Shown: positions 19,357 to 30,847 of the stretch, one piece after another | Position numbering within the stretch: position 1 is the stretch's first letter | Layout of the letters: the number at the start of each line of letters is the position of its first letter | Assembly (NCBI RefSeq): GCF_000238395.3 | Contig: NZ_CP011025.1 | Coordinates: forward strand, 1,674,001 to 1,738,000 | Direction: 5' to 3' | Source: Pseudoalteromonas arctica A 37-1-2 | Lineage (GTDB): Bacteria > Pseudomonadota > Gammaproteobacteria > Enterobacterales > Alteromonadaceae | DNA length: 64,000 nt | The notes under the pieces: generated by a model | What the model was told of the DNA's origin: nothing | Database searches by the model: none | The model's input: only the letters and a program-made list of their open reading frames with translations | Position numbers and translations under genes: made by a program

Positions 19357-20094
19357 ATGGGTCAATTGAAGAACACACTGCTTAATGCTTTATCTACTGA
19401 CGCACAACACCGCATGTTTCCGCTTTTAAAGCGAGTCAATTTATCCCTTGGAGAAGTTATTTATGAAACAAGTGAAAAGCTCGATTACGTTTATTTTCCA
19501 ATAGATAGTATTGTTTCATTATTGTATGTGATGATTGATGGCTCATCTGCTGAAATATCAGTTATCGGTAATGAAGGGGTTGTAGGTATAGCTGTATTTA
19601 TGGGGGGAGAGAGCACCCCCAATCGGGCTATTGTGCAAAGTGCTGGTACTGCTTATCGCTTACCCGCTTGTGAATTACGCAGGCAATTTAATAGCGAGCC
19701 TGATATGCGTATGCTCATGTTACGTTACACGCAATCATTAATTACCCAAACAGCGCAAACCGCAGTTTGTAATCGTCATCATAGTATAGTGCAACAACTA
19801 AGCCGCTGGCTTTTACTATCGATTGACCGTTTACCGAGTAACAATTTAATAATGACTCAAGAGCTAATAGCAAATATGTTAGGCGTAAGACGTGAGGGAG
19901 TAACTGAGGCCGCTGGTAAACTACAAAAGCTGGGTATTATCACTTATAAACGTGGTCATATTAGTGTGATAGACCGACCTCAATTAGAATCTCAGTCATG
20001 CGAGTGCTATGAGGTTGTAAAAAGAGAAACAGACAGGTTGGAGTCTTATATGGAAAAAAAACCTAACGTTAGAAAACTATCCATTATCAGTTAA
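19357..20094 (+). CDS. Crp/Fnr-family transcription regulator
   Basis: 245 residues. Seen: a cyclic-nucleotide-binding-like beta-barrel in the first 130 residues (YFPIDSIVSLLYVM, EISVIGNEGVVGI), a long dimerisation helix (ITQTAQTAVCNRHHSIVQQL), then a helix-turn-helix with recognition helix GVRREGVTEAAGKLQ at 176-190. R179-E180 occupy the positions of the DNA-reading Arg-Glu pair of CRP. There is no N-terminal cysteine cluster, so an FNR-type iron-sulphur sensor is unlikely; a CEC pair lies at 215-217. The AAGGA site is 10 bases before ATG. As the only transcription factor in the accessory block it is the natural candidate to bind the repeated dyad sites, including the one upstream of itself. 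Ligand unknown. Confidence 0.88.
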   Translation: MGQLKNTLLNALSTDAQHRMFPLLKRVNLSLGEVIYETSEKLDYVYFPIDSIVSLLYVMIDGSSAEISVIGNEGVVGIAVFMGGESTPNRAIVQSAGTAYRLPACELRRQFNSEPDMRMLMLRYTQSLITQTAQTAVCNRHHSIVQQLSRWLLLSIDRLPSNNLIMTQELIANMLGVRREGVTEAAGKLQKLGIITYKRGHISVIDRPQLESQSCECYEVVKRETDRLESYMEKKPNVRKLSIIS

Positions 20095-20156
20095 TATATT
20101 TTGGTATCTAATAAGTTTATTTACATAAAAATAAAATCCGGTAATAGCTTCAAAAC

Positions 20157-20187
20157 AGCCCAGCAAGTTGCTCATTGAGCCTGGGCT
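20157..20187 (+). terminator. Hairpin after the Crp/Fnr gene
   Basis: AGCCCAG (20157-20163) pairs with CTGGGCT (20181-20187), followed by TTAAAATTT. A modest Rho-independent terminator, possibly serving both convergent genes. Confidence 0.5.
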
Positions 20188-20234
20188 TTAAAATTTGTGT
20201 ATGTTCTGCTGTTAGTGGGCTTTTTACATTTAAC

Positions 20235-20426
20235 CTACTTTGGTAGTTGTCCGTCTACTTCCTTTTCAGCCTCAAGCCAATCATTTAAGTGATTGTCACC
20301 GGTAAAGTCACGATCACTAGCTAATGAGTAAGCTTTAGCTTCAATCATGTCATGTCGGCTGAGACCTTCTTTATTCAAATTAGATTTAGTTTTTGATACT
20401 GAATTACTTGAGATGTTATTACTCAT
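20235..20426 (-). CDS. DUF2934 family small protein
   Basis: 63 residues. The C-terminal half (IEAKAYSLASDRDFTGDNHLNDWLEAEKEV) has the DUF2934 pattern of an A-Y pair, Gly/Asp turn and DWLEAE. The N-terminal half is Ser/Asn/Lys-rich and probably disordered. An AGGA site lies 9 bases before ATG. The family has no established function but is often found among stress genes. It is convergent with the Crp/Fnr gene. Confidence 0.78.
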   Translation of the reverse strand: MSNNISSNSVSKTKSNLNKEGLSRHDMIEAKAYSLASDRDFTGDNHLNDWLEAEKEVDGQLPK

Positions 20427-20468
20427 GTGATTATTCCTAAAATATTACTCGATAAAATAAAAAACTTA

Positions 20469-20706
20469 ATACCAAATTAAAACATTGAGTGTAGTTACAT
20501 TATTCTCAATCTTAAGTGGAATGTAAGCTCGATTTATCATAGTAATACCAATGTGCAATAATACTTGATCAATTTGAGGGCTTAAACCTGACGCTAACTG
20601 TGTTAAAAATTTCTGAAAAAGAACAACTAAATAACGAAATTTTTGCCTTGTTATCGACACGGTTTTCTTACCTCAAAATAGCTCACTTAATTAAGCAGAT
20701 TGGTAT
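20469..20706. repeat. 238-bp ATACCAA-bounded dispersed repeat (MITE-like)
   Basis: Begins ATACCAAATTA and ends ATTGGTAT. The last 39 bases nearly duplicate 8300-8338. The inner segment GCCTTGTTAT (20645-20654) and a preceding GTTAAAAAT are shared with the copy at 40122-40325. No transposase is encoded, which fits a non-autonomous element. Confidence 0.55.
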
Positions 20707-20789
20707 AAAAGCAGTACTACGTATAGCTTAAAAGACTATTCTACAATTTGTATGACCGCTTTATCGTAATGGCTTTGTAATTTTGAGTC

Positions 20790-20805
20790 TGTGCCACAGC
20801 GAACA
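20790..20805 (+). promoter_or_regulatory. Candidate dyad operator, site 3 (before HAD gene)
   Basis: TGTGCC-ACAG-CGAACA, preceded by TC. One mismatch to TGTnCG-N4-CGnACA. A TATAGT hexamer begins at 20828, about 30 bases from the centre; that would put the site near -42, the activating position of CRP at class II promoters. Confidence 0.5.
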
Positions 20806-20966
20806 TAAATTACCCATTATCTGTATTTATAGTAATTTTGAGAAGGTAACGAGGGTTGAATATATGAGCTTTAATAATCATTGTTTGGCGCGATACCGTA
20901 CAGAGTCAATATTAATAAACTCATATAATAAAATATAAAGTACTTAAATTATTTTAAGGACAGCGC

Positions 20967-21692
20967 GTGCAAACAGTTCCCGATATCGTATTTTTACTGG
21001 ATGTTGATAATACATTGCTCGATAGCGATACTATTTTAAGCCATTTGAAAGATTTTTTAGAAGGTGAATTTGGTTGTGAAAATAGTGACCATTACTGGTC
21101 TATTTTTGAAAAACTTCGTAAAGAACTCGGTTATGCCGACTATTTGGGCGCACTACAGTGTTATCGAATGGAACATTCTGATGATCCGAGATTGCATCTG
21201 ATTTCTTCTTTTTTAATTAATTATCCATATAAAGAAAGGCTTTATCCTAACGCACTTGCTGTGATTGAACATTTACAACAATTTGGCCCCACCGTTATTT
21301 TGTCTGATGGCGATATTGTATTACAACCACTTAGAATTTTACGCTCCGGTTTATGGGATGCAGTGGAGGGAAGGGTGTTGATATATGTTCACAAAGAGCA
21401 AATGCTTGCAGCAATAAAAGAGCAGTACCCCGCTAAACATTATGTAATGGTAGATGATAAGTTACGTATTTTAGCTGCTATGAAAGCGCAGTGGAAAGAT
21501 GATTTAACAACTATATTTCCACGTCAAGGACATTATGCCCACGATATTAAGCAGCTACTGACCTATCGAAAGGCGGATACGAGTATTGATAGTATAAGTG
21601 ATTTACTCAACTACGGTTTTTCTTATAAAGTGGATTTAATTGAATACAATTTAAATTCAAATAAAAAATTGATGTGTATTGATGTGTATTGA
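20967..21692 (+). CDS. HAD-superfamily hydrolase with repeat-encoded C-terminus
   Basis: 241 residues, GTG start preceded by AAGGA at 6 bases. Seen: motif I FLLDVDNTLLDSD at residues 9-21 (nucleophile Asp and D+2), motif II ILSDGD near 112-117, a Lys in VHKEQ, and motif IV VMVDDKLRIL. This is a haloacid-dehalogenase-type phosphatase with a helical cap. Substrate cannot be told. The last codons and the stop lie in three perfect copies of a 10-bp repeat (21671-21700), so gain or loss of a unit would change the C-terminal residues. The dyad site 160 bp upstream places it in the candidate regulon. Confidence 0.85.
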   Translation: MQTVPDIVFLLDVDNTLLDSDTILSHLKDFLEGEFGCENSDHYWSIFEKLRKELGYADYLGALQCYRMEHSDDPRLHLISSFLINYPYKERLYPNALAVIEHLQQFGPTVILSDGDIVLQPLRILRSGLWDAVEGRVLIYVHKEQMLAAIKEQYPAKHYVMVDDKLRILAAMKAQWKDDLTTIFPRQGHYAHDIKQLLTYRKADTSIDSISDLLNYGFSYKVDLIEYNLNSNKKLMCIDVY

Positions 21693-21700
21693 TGTGTATT
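21671..21700. repeat. Three tandem 10-bp repeats across a stop codon
   Basis: GATGTGTATT occurs three times without interruption. The stop codon of the HAD gene (21690-21692) lies at the junction of units two and three. As 10 is not a multiple of 3, slippage changes frame. Confidence 0.9.
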
Positions 21701-21769
21701 GCTCTTATTTTATTTGAATTTTACCTGATTTTTACAAGTAACATTTGGAGGAAATATTTTTAAGTATAA

Positions 21770-21798
21770 AAGCAAATATCGTCCTTGAATATTTGCTT
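21770..21798. terminator. Hairpin between convergent HAD and PRC genes
   Basis: AAGCAAATAT (21770-21779) and ATATTTGCTT (21789-21798) form a perfect 10-bp stem with a 9-base loop between two convergent genes. There is no clear T-run, so termination strength is uncertain. Confidence 0.4.
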
Positions 21799-21866
21799 GG
21801 TAAGAGTGTTATAAAAGGCAGATTAAGACACGCTTGTTTTGGAATTTGTGCCTGTTTTAACTTTGT

Positions 21867-22682
21867 TTATTTTACTGTTTTAGCAATTTTTTCCCAGTAT
21901 GCAGCAAGTTCATAGTGATGAAAAACAGCTGCTTCAAAGTCCTGAGTTATCTCTTTATTTGGCTCATATACCGGCGCATCTTTTATCGCTTTACGAACTA
22001 AATCAGTTGAAATTGAGTTGTCGAGCCATTGCACTTCGTAAATCCATGCTGACGGGATAAGTGCTTGATGTCCTCCCCACCAATTGCTCGTCTCAACAAT
22101 TAGGTAACGAACCGCCCATGTATTTTCTTCAACTAAAAATCCTGATACATGGCCAATGTCTCCGTCTTTAGCGTGTATGTTATAGCCAATAATAGCTTTG
22201 CAACTACGAAGATTAGGATCCCCTTTTTGATCATGCTGGCTTTTTATACTTTTATGAATTAGATTTGCGCTGCGGGCACCTTCGACACTATGTTCAAAAA
22301 TGTCATTGCCAGGATATAAGGAGTAGGGATATATCCCGCTTCCCCAAAAATTAGTACCGATCCAGTAGTACGGGTATCCATAGTAGTTTAGGTAATCCAT
22401 TTCATGTTGTCGTGAAACGGGTTTATTAGTATCAATACCAGGACTATTTTTAACTTGGTCTTTACTGATTAAAACAGGGAAAATCTTTTCATCCCAATTT
22501 GGGTTTTGCACCGCAATAGGGGAAATTAAAACTTTGCGACTCGATAGCCACGTGCCTGTTTCTACAACAAAATAACGTATCACCCATGCTAGGTCATCAA
22601 ACAAAAAATCTTTTTCTTTGCCTACAATACCGTCACTAGCAGCGATTGCACAACCTTCTAAGTCTTTCATACTACGTAACAT
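21867..22682 (-). CDS. Protein with two PRC-barrel domains
   Basis: 271 residues. Two similar segments are visible: residues about 1-85 (MKDLEGCAIAASDGIVGKEKDFLFDD, then WVIRYFVVETGTWL and KVLISP) and about 155-240 (CKAIIGYNIHAKDGDIGHVSGFLVEE, then WAVRYLIVETSNWW and ALIPSAWI). Each has the PRC-barrel pattern of a G-x-V-x-D/E-F strand followed by a conserved RY-x-V-ET strand. A Tyr/Gly/Pro-rich linker joins them. PRC-barrels bind proteins or RNA; this stand-alone type often occurs with stress genes, and its biochemical role is unknown. Divergent from corA, with dyad sites in between. Confidence 0.85.
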   Translation of the reverse strand: MLRSMKDLEGCAIAASDGIVGKEKDFLFDDLAWVIRYFVVETGTWLSSRKVLISPIAVQNPNWDEKIFPVLISKDQVKNSPGIDTNKPVSRQHEMDYLNYYGYPYYWIGTNFWGSGIYPYSLYPGNDIFEHSVEGARSANLIHKSIKSQHDQKGDPNLRSCKAIIGYNIHAKDGDIGHVSGFLVEENTWAVRYLIVETSNWWGGHQALIPSAWIYEVQWLDNSISTDLVRKAIKDAPVYEPNKEITQDFEAAVFHHYELAAYWEKIAKTVK

Positions 22683-22789
22683 AATAACGATCCTTTTTAG
22701 TGGGTTATTTGCATTTGTAATGCATTATTTTTGCAGTTTTTAACGCGCTTTTGCTTATCAAGTGCTTTCTTCTTATTTAGGGCACGTTT

Positions 22790-22951
22790 ATCTTTTGAGG
22801 TTAAACATGCGCAGCCCTTTGGGTTTGTCCTAGAGCGTGAGCTGGATGCGGAAGCTTTGCTCGGTTTTTACCGAGCCCGCTAGGTTGCAAACCTTGCGCC
22901 GCGATTAAATAGCCTCTAGATAGAATAAATTTCTATCTTAAAAGGTCAACA
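22790..22951. repeat. Diverged dispersed repeat, copy A
   Basis: Shares ordered blocks with 34118-34339: TACCGAGCCC (22869-22878), TAGGTT-CAAA, CGATTA, GAAT-AATTT and a GTCAACA end (22945-22951). Spacing between the first and last block is nearly the same (76 and 72 bases). The left boundary is uncertain. Confidence 0.45.
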
Positions 22952-23053
22952 GACCCTAATGCTTATCTATAAAAAACCATGCTTTATAAGCTGTAAAGTA
23001 CAAACGATAAGTAGATTAATATTTCCAGTTTCGGCTTTTGAAAAACAAAGGTC

Positions 23054-23069
23054 TGTGCGCTGACGAACA
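23054..23069 (+). promoter_or_regulatory. Candidate dyad operator, site 4 (before corA)
   Basis: TGTGCG-CTGA-CGAACA, a perfect match to TGTnCG-N4-CGnACA, preceded by TC. It lies 222 bp before corA. A TATAAC hexamer follows at 23105-23110. Confidence 0.55.
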
Positions 23070-23159
23070 AGCAATGTTATTTTTCATTGATTTTTAGGTA
23101 GCGCTATAACAAGAATAATTAGAACGTGCGAAGTGTATTTTTAAAACTGGCATTATATT

Positions 23160-23175
23160 TGAGTGTTAGCGCACG
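23160..23175 (-). promoter_or_regulatory. Weak candidate dyad operator, site 5 (PRC gene side)
   Basis: On the minus strand CGTGCG-CTAA-CACTCA, preceded by TC. The first half fits with one mismatch; the second half is poor. It is listed because it lies about 90 bp from site 4 in the opposite orientation, as expected for a divergent pair. Confidence 0.3.
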
Positions 23176-23290
23176 GACTCTATGCTTATTTTTGAGTAGC
23201 GTGGCTTTGTGACTGACTTTTATTCGCGCTGTAAGTGTTGAGAATACTCACTTTATTCAGCTAACTTTAAATAAAGTAATCGAGCATATA

Positions 23291-24445
23291 ATGTTAATAC
23301 ATAATAAAAAGAGAAAGTTGGGTGCTCCAGCATTGGGGCTATATAACGTGCGCAAGTCGAGAAAACATAAATATAACACTATTTCTGGGCCGTCACCCAA
23401 AGTTGAATACGTTGCTGGTGTTTTAGCGCCAACAAGATCAAACAATGCTGTTATACGTTATATAGATTATTCAGCTAGCCGTATAGAAGCCAAAGAGGTT
23501 AGCGATATTGATGAGTTTTTAAAAACTCCCCAACCTGAGTGGGCAACGGTGAGGTGGATCCACGTGAGTAATACAGACTCTTATATTGTTGGTTTACTTC
23601 AACATCATTTCGCATTTCATACGCTCACCGCAGAAGATATTTTACATGTACCTCAGCGACCTCGTATCGAATTTTTTGACGATCATTTATTTGTTGTATT
23701 AAGCATGTTGAAGCTAGAGACGCATGAGCCCAATAATACAATCCTTGATATTGAGCAAGTTAGCTTACTTTTATATGACAATGTTTTACTGAGTTTTCAA
23801 GAAAAACCAGGAGACGTGTGGCAATCCGTTCGCGGTCGTTTGCATACAGAAAATCGTCGTATTCGCAAAAATGGTACTGGTTATTTACTTTATGCATTAC
23901 TTGATGAACTGGTTGATAAATGTTTTCCGGTACTTGAACAATATGGCGATATCCTTGAGGAACTTGAAGTAACAACACTTGAAAATCCAACTCCCCACGT
24001 ACTGCACCATATCCATAGTATTAAACGAGAATTGGCATTATTAAGAAGAATTGTTTGGCCTATGCGAGAGGTTATCGACCATTTGTATCGCGAGGAAGGA
24101 GGCAGAATAGATGACTCTACGCGCCCTTACCTTAGAGATGTGTATGAGCATAATATTCAAATTGTTGAAATTATTGAGTCATACCGTGAAATGGTAAGCG
24201 GTTTAAGTGAGCTATACATGTCAGCTATTTCAAATCGTATGAATGAAATTATGAAAGTGCTTACTATTATATCTTCTGTTTTTATACCGTTAACATTTAT
24301 AGCTGGAATTTATGGAATGAACTTTAAATACATGCCAGAGCTAAACTGGACTTGGGCATATCCCGTTTTGTGGTGTGTTTTTATTTTGATAACGGCAGCA
24401 ATGATATTTATTTTTTGGCGTAAAGGTTGGCTTAATAGAAATTAA
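23291..24445 (+). CDS. corA: CorA-family divalent-cation channel
   Basis: 384 residues. Seen: a long cytoplasmic N-terminal domain with predicted long helices (EQYGDILEELEVTTLE, HIHSIKRELALLRRIVWPMREVI), then two C-terminal membrane helices separated by the YGMNF signature (GMN at 342-344) and the short acidic MPEL loop. CorA proteins are pentameric Mg2+/Co2+ channels of the inner membrane. The first 35 residues are basic and of no known motif, so a later start is possible; the ribosome site is weak. It lies in the candidate regulon, between the PRC gene and the SHOCT-xfp-ATPase run. Confidence 0.9.
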   Translation: MLIHNKKRKLGAPALGLYNVRKSRKHKYNTISGPSPKVEYVAGVLAPTRSNNAVIRYIDYSASRIEAKEVSDIDEFLKTPQPEWATVRWIHVSNTDSYIVGLLQHHFAFHTLTAEDILHVPQRPRIEFFDDHLFVVLSMLKLETHEPNNTILDIEQVSLLLYDNVLLSFQEKPGDVWQSVRGRLHTENRRIRKNGTGYLLYALLDELVDKCFPVLEQYGDILEELEVTTLENPTPHVLHHIHSIKRELALLRRIVWPMREVIDHLYREEGGRIDDSTRPYLRDVYEHNIQIVEIIESYREMVSGLSELYMSAISNRMNEIMKVLTIISSVFIPLTFIAGIYGMNFKYMPELNWTWAYPVLWCVFILITAAMIFIFWRKGWLNRN

Positions 24446-24525
24446 CTTTAATAGAAACAAAATTTAATAGAAACAGCAAGTATATGCTCAATAAAACAAC
24501 TGCTTATGATTAACAATAATAAATG

Positions 24526-24541
24526 CGTACGCTAGCGAACA
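24526..24541 (+). promoter_or_regulatory. Candidate dyad operator, site 6 (before SHOCT-xfp-ATPase)
   Basis: CGTACG-CTAG-CGAACA followed by GA. One mismatch to TGTnCG-N4-CGnACA. It lies 100 bp before the SHOCT gene and could control the whole run to atpG. Confidence 0.5.
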
Positions 24542-24556
24542 GAACCAATAATATCA

Positions 24557-24594
24557 CTCACTTACACTCATTGTATTAATTGGGGTGTAAGTGT
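24557..24594 (+). terminator. Hairpin between corA and the SHOCT gene
   Basis: CACTTACAC pairs with GTGTAAGTG, followed by TTTTGCG. It may end corA transcription, or act as a leader hairpin of the next unit, since it lies downstream of dyad site 6. Confidence 0.45.
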
Positions 24595-24625
24595 TTTGCG
24601 CTCCATATTTTAAGTGGAGATTAAA

Positions 24626-24865
24626 ATGGGTCATGAATTTTGGAGTGAGTGGTACTCAGGTTGGGGTTGGTTTTTATGGTTTGGTATGTGGTTATTGCTC
24701 ATATCGAGTTTAAGCCATTGGGGTTATAGCTACCGAACCCATAGACGCTATGGGTTAGAGTCTAATAAAACAGCAATTGATATTCTTAATGAAAGATACG
24801 CCAGCGGCGATATTGACAAAAAAGAATTCGAGCAAAAAAAACAGGACATAACTACCACTGCGTAG
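24626..24865 (+). CDS. Small membrane protein with SHOCT domain
   Basis: 79 residues. A Trp-rich membrane segment (WGWFLWFGMWLLLISSLSHWGY) is followed by a C-terminal SHOCT motif (AIDILNERYASGDIDKKEFEQKK). ATG at 24626 is chosen because GGAG (24616-24619) lies 6 bases before it; a GTG at 24614 lies partly inside that ribosome site. SHOCT motifs occur at the ends of many membrane or stress proteins and are thought to aid oligomerisation. The phosphoketolase gene follows 70 bp downstream after a hairpin. Confidence 0.8.
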   Translation: MGHEFWSEWYSGWGWFLWFGMWLLLISSLSHWGYSYRTHRRYGLESNKTAIDILNERYASGDIDKKEFEQKKQDITTTA

Positions 24866-24886
24866 TTAGTGCGCTGGCTAATCCTC

Positions 24887-24911
24887 GCCATGCTCTTATA
24901 TAGAGCATGGC
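24887..24911 (+). terminator. Hairpin before xfp (terminator or attenuator)
   Basis: GCCATGCTC (24887-24895) and GAGCATGGC (24903-24911) form a perfect 9-bp stem with a 7-base loop, followed by TTAAGCATTTTT. It stands 25 bases before the xfp start. The T-run is offset, so partial termination or mRNA stabilisation are both possible. Confidence 0.5.
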
Positions 24912-24935
24912 TTAAGCATTTTTGGATGCGACAAG

Positions 24936-29141
<4,206 letters not shown>

Positions 29142-29161
29142 CCACTAAAAGCTATTTATTT

Positions 29162-29533
29162 ATGACAAACAAAAAAGACGACCTAGGTTCAAAAGACTCA
29201 CAAAGCAGTTCATCAACACTTGCAGAACAAGTAGAAATAAAAGCCCAGCGTAAGCTAAAAGCAAGGCTTAACTCTCATCAAAAAATATGGTTTGGTTTAG
29301 GAATGATGGGCCTCATTGGTTGGTCGGTTGCAGTGCCTACCATACTTGGTGCAAGTTTAGGTGTGTATATAGATTCGTATTATGAAAGCGATCATTCATG
29401 GACATTGGCTTTATTGGTGGCGGGTTTAGCACTTGGGTGCTTTAACGCGTGGCACTGGATGAGCAAAGAAGACAGCGCGATACATCAAGATCAACACGGT
29501 GATAATCAGCAAAAGGATGACGAAGATGCATGA
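29162..29533 (+). CDS. atpQ: N-ATPase accessory membrane protein AtpQ
   Basis: 123 residues: a charged N-terminal stretch (about 45 residues), two membrane helices (IWFGLGMMGLIGWSVAVPTILGASLGVYID and WTLALLVAGLALGCFNAWHWM) and a charged tail. This arrangement is that of the AtpI/AtpQ-like small proteins of ATPase operons, and the position between atpC and atpR matches N-ATPase operons. Such proteins are thought to assist rotor-ring assembly or Mg2+ supply. It overlaps atpR by 8 bases. Confidence 0.8.
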   Translation: MTNKKDDLGSKDSQSSSSTLAEQVEIKAQRKLKARLNSHQKIWFGLGMMGLIGWSVAVPTILGASLGVYIDSYYESDHSWTLALLVAGLALGCFNAWHWMSKEDSAIHQDQHGDNQQKDDEDA

Positions 29534-29855
29534 GCTAGTCGGCGTATTAATTATTGTTAGTGTAGGTCTAATGCTTGGTGCCTTATTTTTTGGTGGCCTA
29601 TGGTGGACGGTGCAAAAAAGTATGGTATCGACTCACCCAGCGCTATGGGTTGTGCTGAGTTTATTTATACGCATGGGAATTACTTTAAGTGGCTTTTATA
29701 GTGTGATGACGAGTGACTTATTATCAAGATCTTGGTTGCAATTACCACTGTGTTTATTTAGCTTTTTGATAGCCCGTTTTATTACCACTTATGTTACCCG
29801 TACTGCATCAACCTCTCATTTAGCAAAGGTGACACATCATGCACCTGAGTCCTGA
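29526..29855 (+). CDS. atpR: N-ATPase accessory membrane protein AtpR
   Basis: 109 residues with about three membrane helices (ELVGVLIIVSVGLMLGALFFGGLWWTV; LWVVLSLFIRMGITLSGFYSVM; LCLFSFLIARFITTYVT). Arg residues within the second and third helices fit the AtpR family, which is found only in N-ATPase operons and has been proposed to interact with rotor carboxylates. ATG at 29526 is chosen, overlapping the atpQ end; ATG at 29517 is a close alternative. Confidence 0.8.
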   Translation: MHELVGVLIIVSVGLMLGALFFGGLWWTVQKSMVSTHPALWVVLSLFIRMGITLSGFYSVMTSDLLSRSWLQLPLCLFSFLIARFITTYVTRTASTSHLAKVTHHAPES

Positions 29856-30528
29856 TACGGTTATTTATTGGCAAAATGGTTTTTTAAAACTCAATGCAAC
29901 CATCGTTTTCACTTGGGTTTTAATGTTGGTTTTGGTGATTAGTTCGATATTGATAACCCGTAAGCTTTCAACCACGTTAAAGCGTTCTCGTTGGCAAAAT
30001 TTTTTAGAAATTATAGTAACGGGGATCACACAACAAATTGAAGACGTAGGCTTGAATGACGCTAAAAAATACCTTGGCTTTTTAGGCACACTGTTTTTAT
30101 TTTTAGTAACCGCGAGCATGTTTACCATTGTTCCGGGTTATGAGCCACCCACGGCATCGTTATCGACTACAGCAGCACTGGCGCTCACCGTATTTATTGC
30201 AGTGCCTTTATTTGGTATCAGTGAACAAGGGCTTGGCAATTACTTAAAATCTTATATGGCTCCTACTTTTATTATGTTGCCATTTAATATTATTAGCGAA
30301 TTATCACGGACACTTGCTCTGGCTGTGCGGTTATTTGGCAACATGATGAGCGGGGCAATGATCATTGGCATTTTGTTAACCATTACACCCTTTATATTCC
30401 CAATCGTAATGACGGCACTGGGTTTGCTTACAGGCTTAGTACAGGCTTATATTTTTACTATTTTAGCCGCCGTTTATATTGCTGCGGCTACGCGCTCAGT
30501 AAAACCAGCCAAACAACGAGTTAATTAA
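29839..30528 (+). CDS. atpB: N-ATPase subunit a
   Basis: 229 residues, membrane stator subunit carrying the ion half-channels. Seen: five or six hydrophobic segments, FNIISELSRTLALAVRLFGNMMSGA with the essential Arg of the fourth helix (in LAVRLFGN), and GLVQAYIFTILAAVYIAAA at the end, where the usual Gln faces the ring. It overlaps atpR by 17 bases, so translation is probably coupled. Confidence 0.93.
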   Translation: MHLSPDTVIYWQNGFLKLNATIVFTWVLMLVLVISSILITRKLSTTLKRSRWQNFLEIIVTGITQQIEDVGLNDAKKYLGFLGTLFLFLVTASMFTIVPGYEPPTASLSTTAALALTVFIAVPLFGISEQGLGNYLKSYMAPTFIMLPFNIISELSRTLALAVRLFGNMMSGAMIIGILLTITPFIFPIVMTALGLLTGLVQAYIFTILAAVYIAAATRSVKPAKQRVN

Positions 30529-30562
30529 TCACGTATTTCTACACATCATACTTGGAGAGAAC

Positions 30563-30844
30563 ATGGATAGCATGACAATGATAGCAATGGCATCAATCGT
30601 TATTTCAGGAATTACAATTAGTTTTGGTTGTTTAGGTCCATCGCTTGGCGAAGGTAAAGCAGTAGCAACGGCATTGAGTGCATTAGCACAGCAACCTGAT
30701 GCATCAGCAACTATTACGCGCACGCTCTTTGTAGGCCTTGCGATGATTGAATCGACCGCAATATACTGTTTTGTCGTGTCGATGATTCTTATTTTTGCCA
30801 ATCCGTTTTGGAACTACGCTATCGCACAAGCTGCAGGAAGTTAA
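30563..30844 (+). CDS. atpE: N-ATPase subunit c with Na+-binding signature
   Basis: 93 residues, two-helix hairpin forming the rotor ring. Seen: GPSLGEGKAVATAL in helix 1 with E30, and MIESTAIYCF in helix 2 with E63, S64, T65 and Y68. Compared with the Ilyobacter tartaricus Na+ ligands (Q32, E65, S66, T67, Y70), every helix-2 ligand is present with an offset of two, and Q32 is replaced by E30. Two carboxylates per subunit and Na+ ligands are characteristic of N-ATPase rings. GGAGAG lies 4 bases before ATG. Confidence 0.93.
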   Translation: MDSMTMIAMASIVISGITISFGCLGPSLGEGKAVATALSALAQQPDASATITRTLFVGLAMIESTAIYCFVVSMILIFANPFWNYAIAQAAGS

Positions 30845-30847
30845 ACC

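Larger units (their letters stand above)
20427..20966. other. Intergenic region with repeat and operator candidate
   Basis: 540 bp without a credible gene. It contains the dispersed repeat at 20469-20706, the dyad site at 20790-20805, and the leader of the HAD gene ending in an AAGGA ribosome site. Confidence 0.6.
22683..23290. other. Divergent intergenic region PRC gene / corA
   Basis: 608 bp without a credible gene. It holds a diverged copy of the repeat also seen at 34118-34339 (about 22790-22951), two dyad sites (23054-23069 and 23160-23175) and presumably promoters for both divergent genes. Confidence 0.6.

Noticed and set aside
20554..20565. TTGATCAA as an FNR box
   Set aside because: Lacks the four-base spacer of an FNR site and lies in a repeat.
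20466..20660. 64-residue minus-strand frame
   Set aside because: Lies entirely in the dispersed repeat at 20469-20706; no ribosome site or family.
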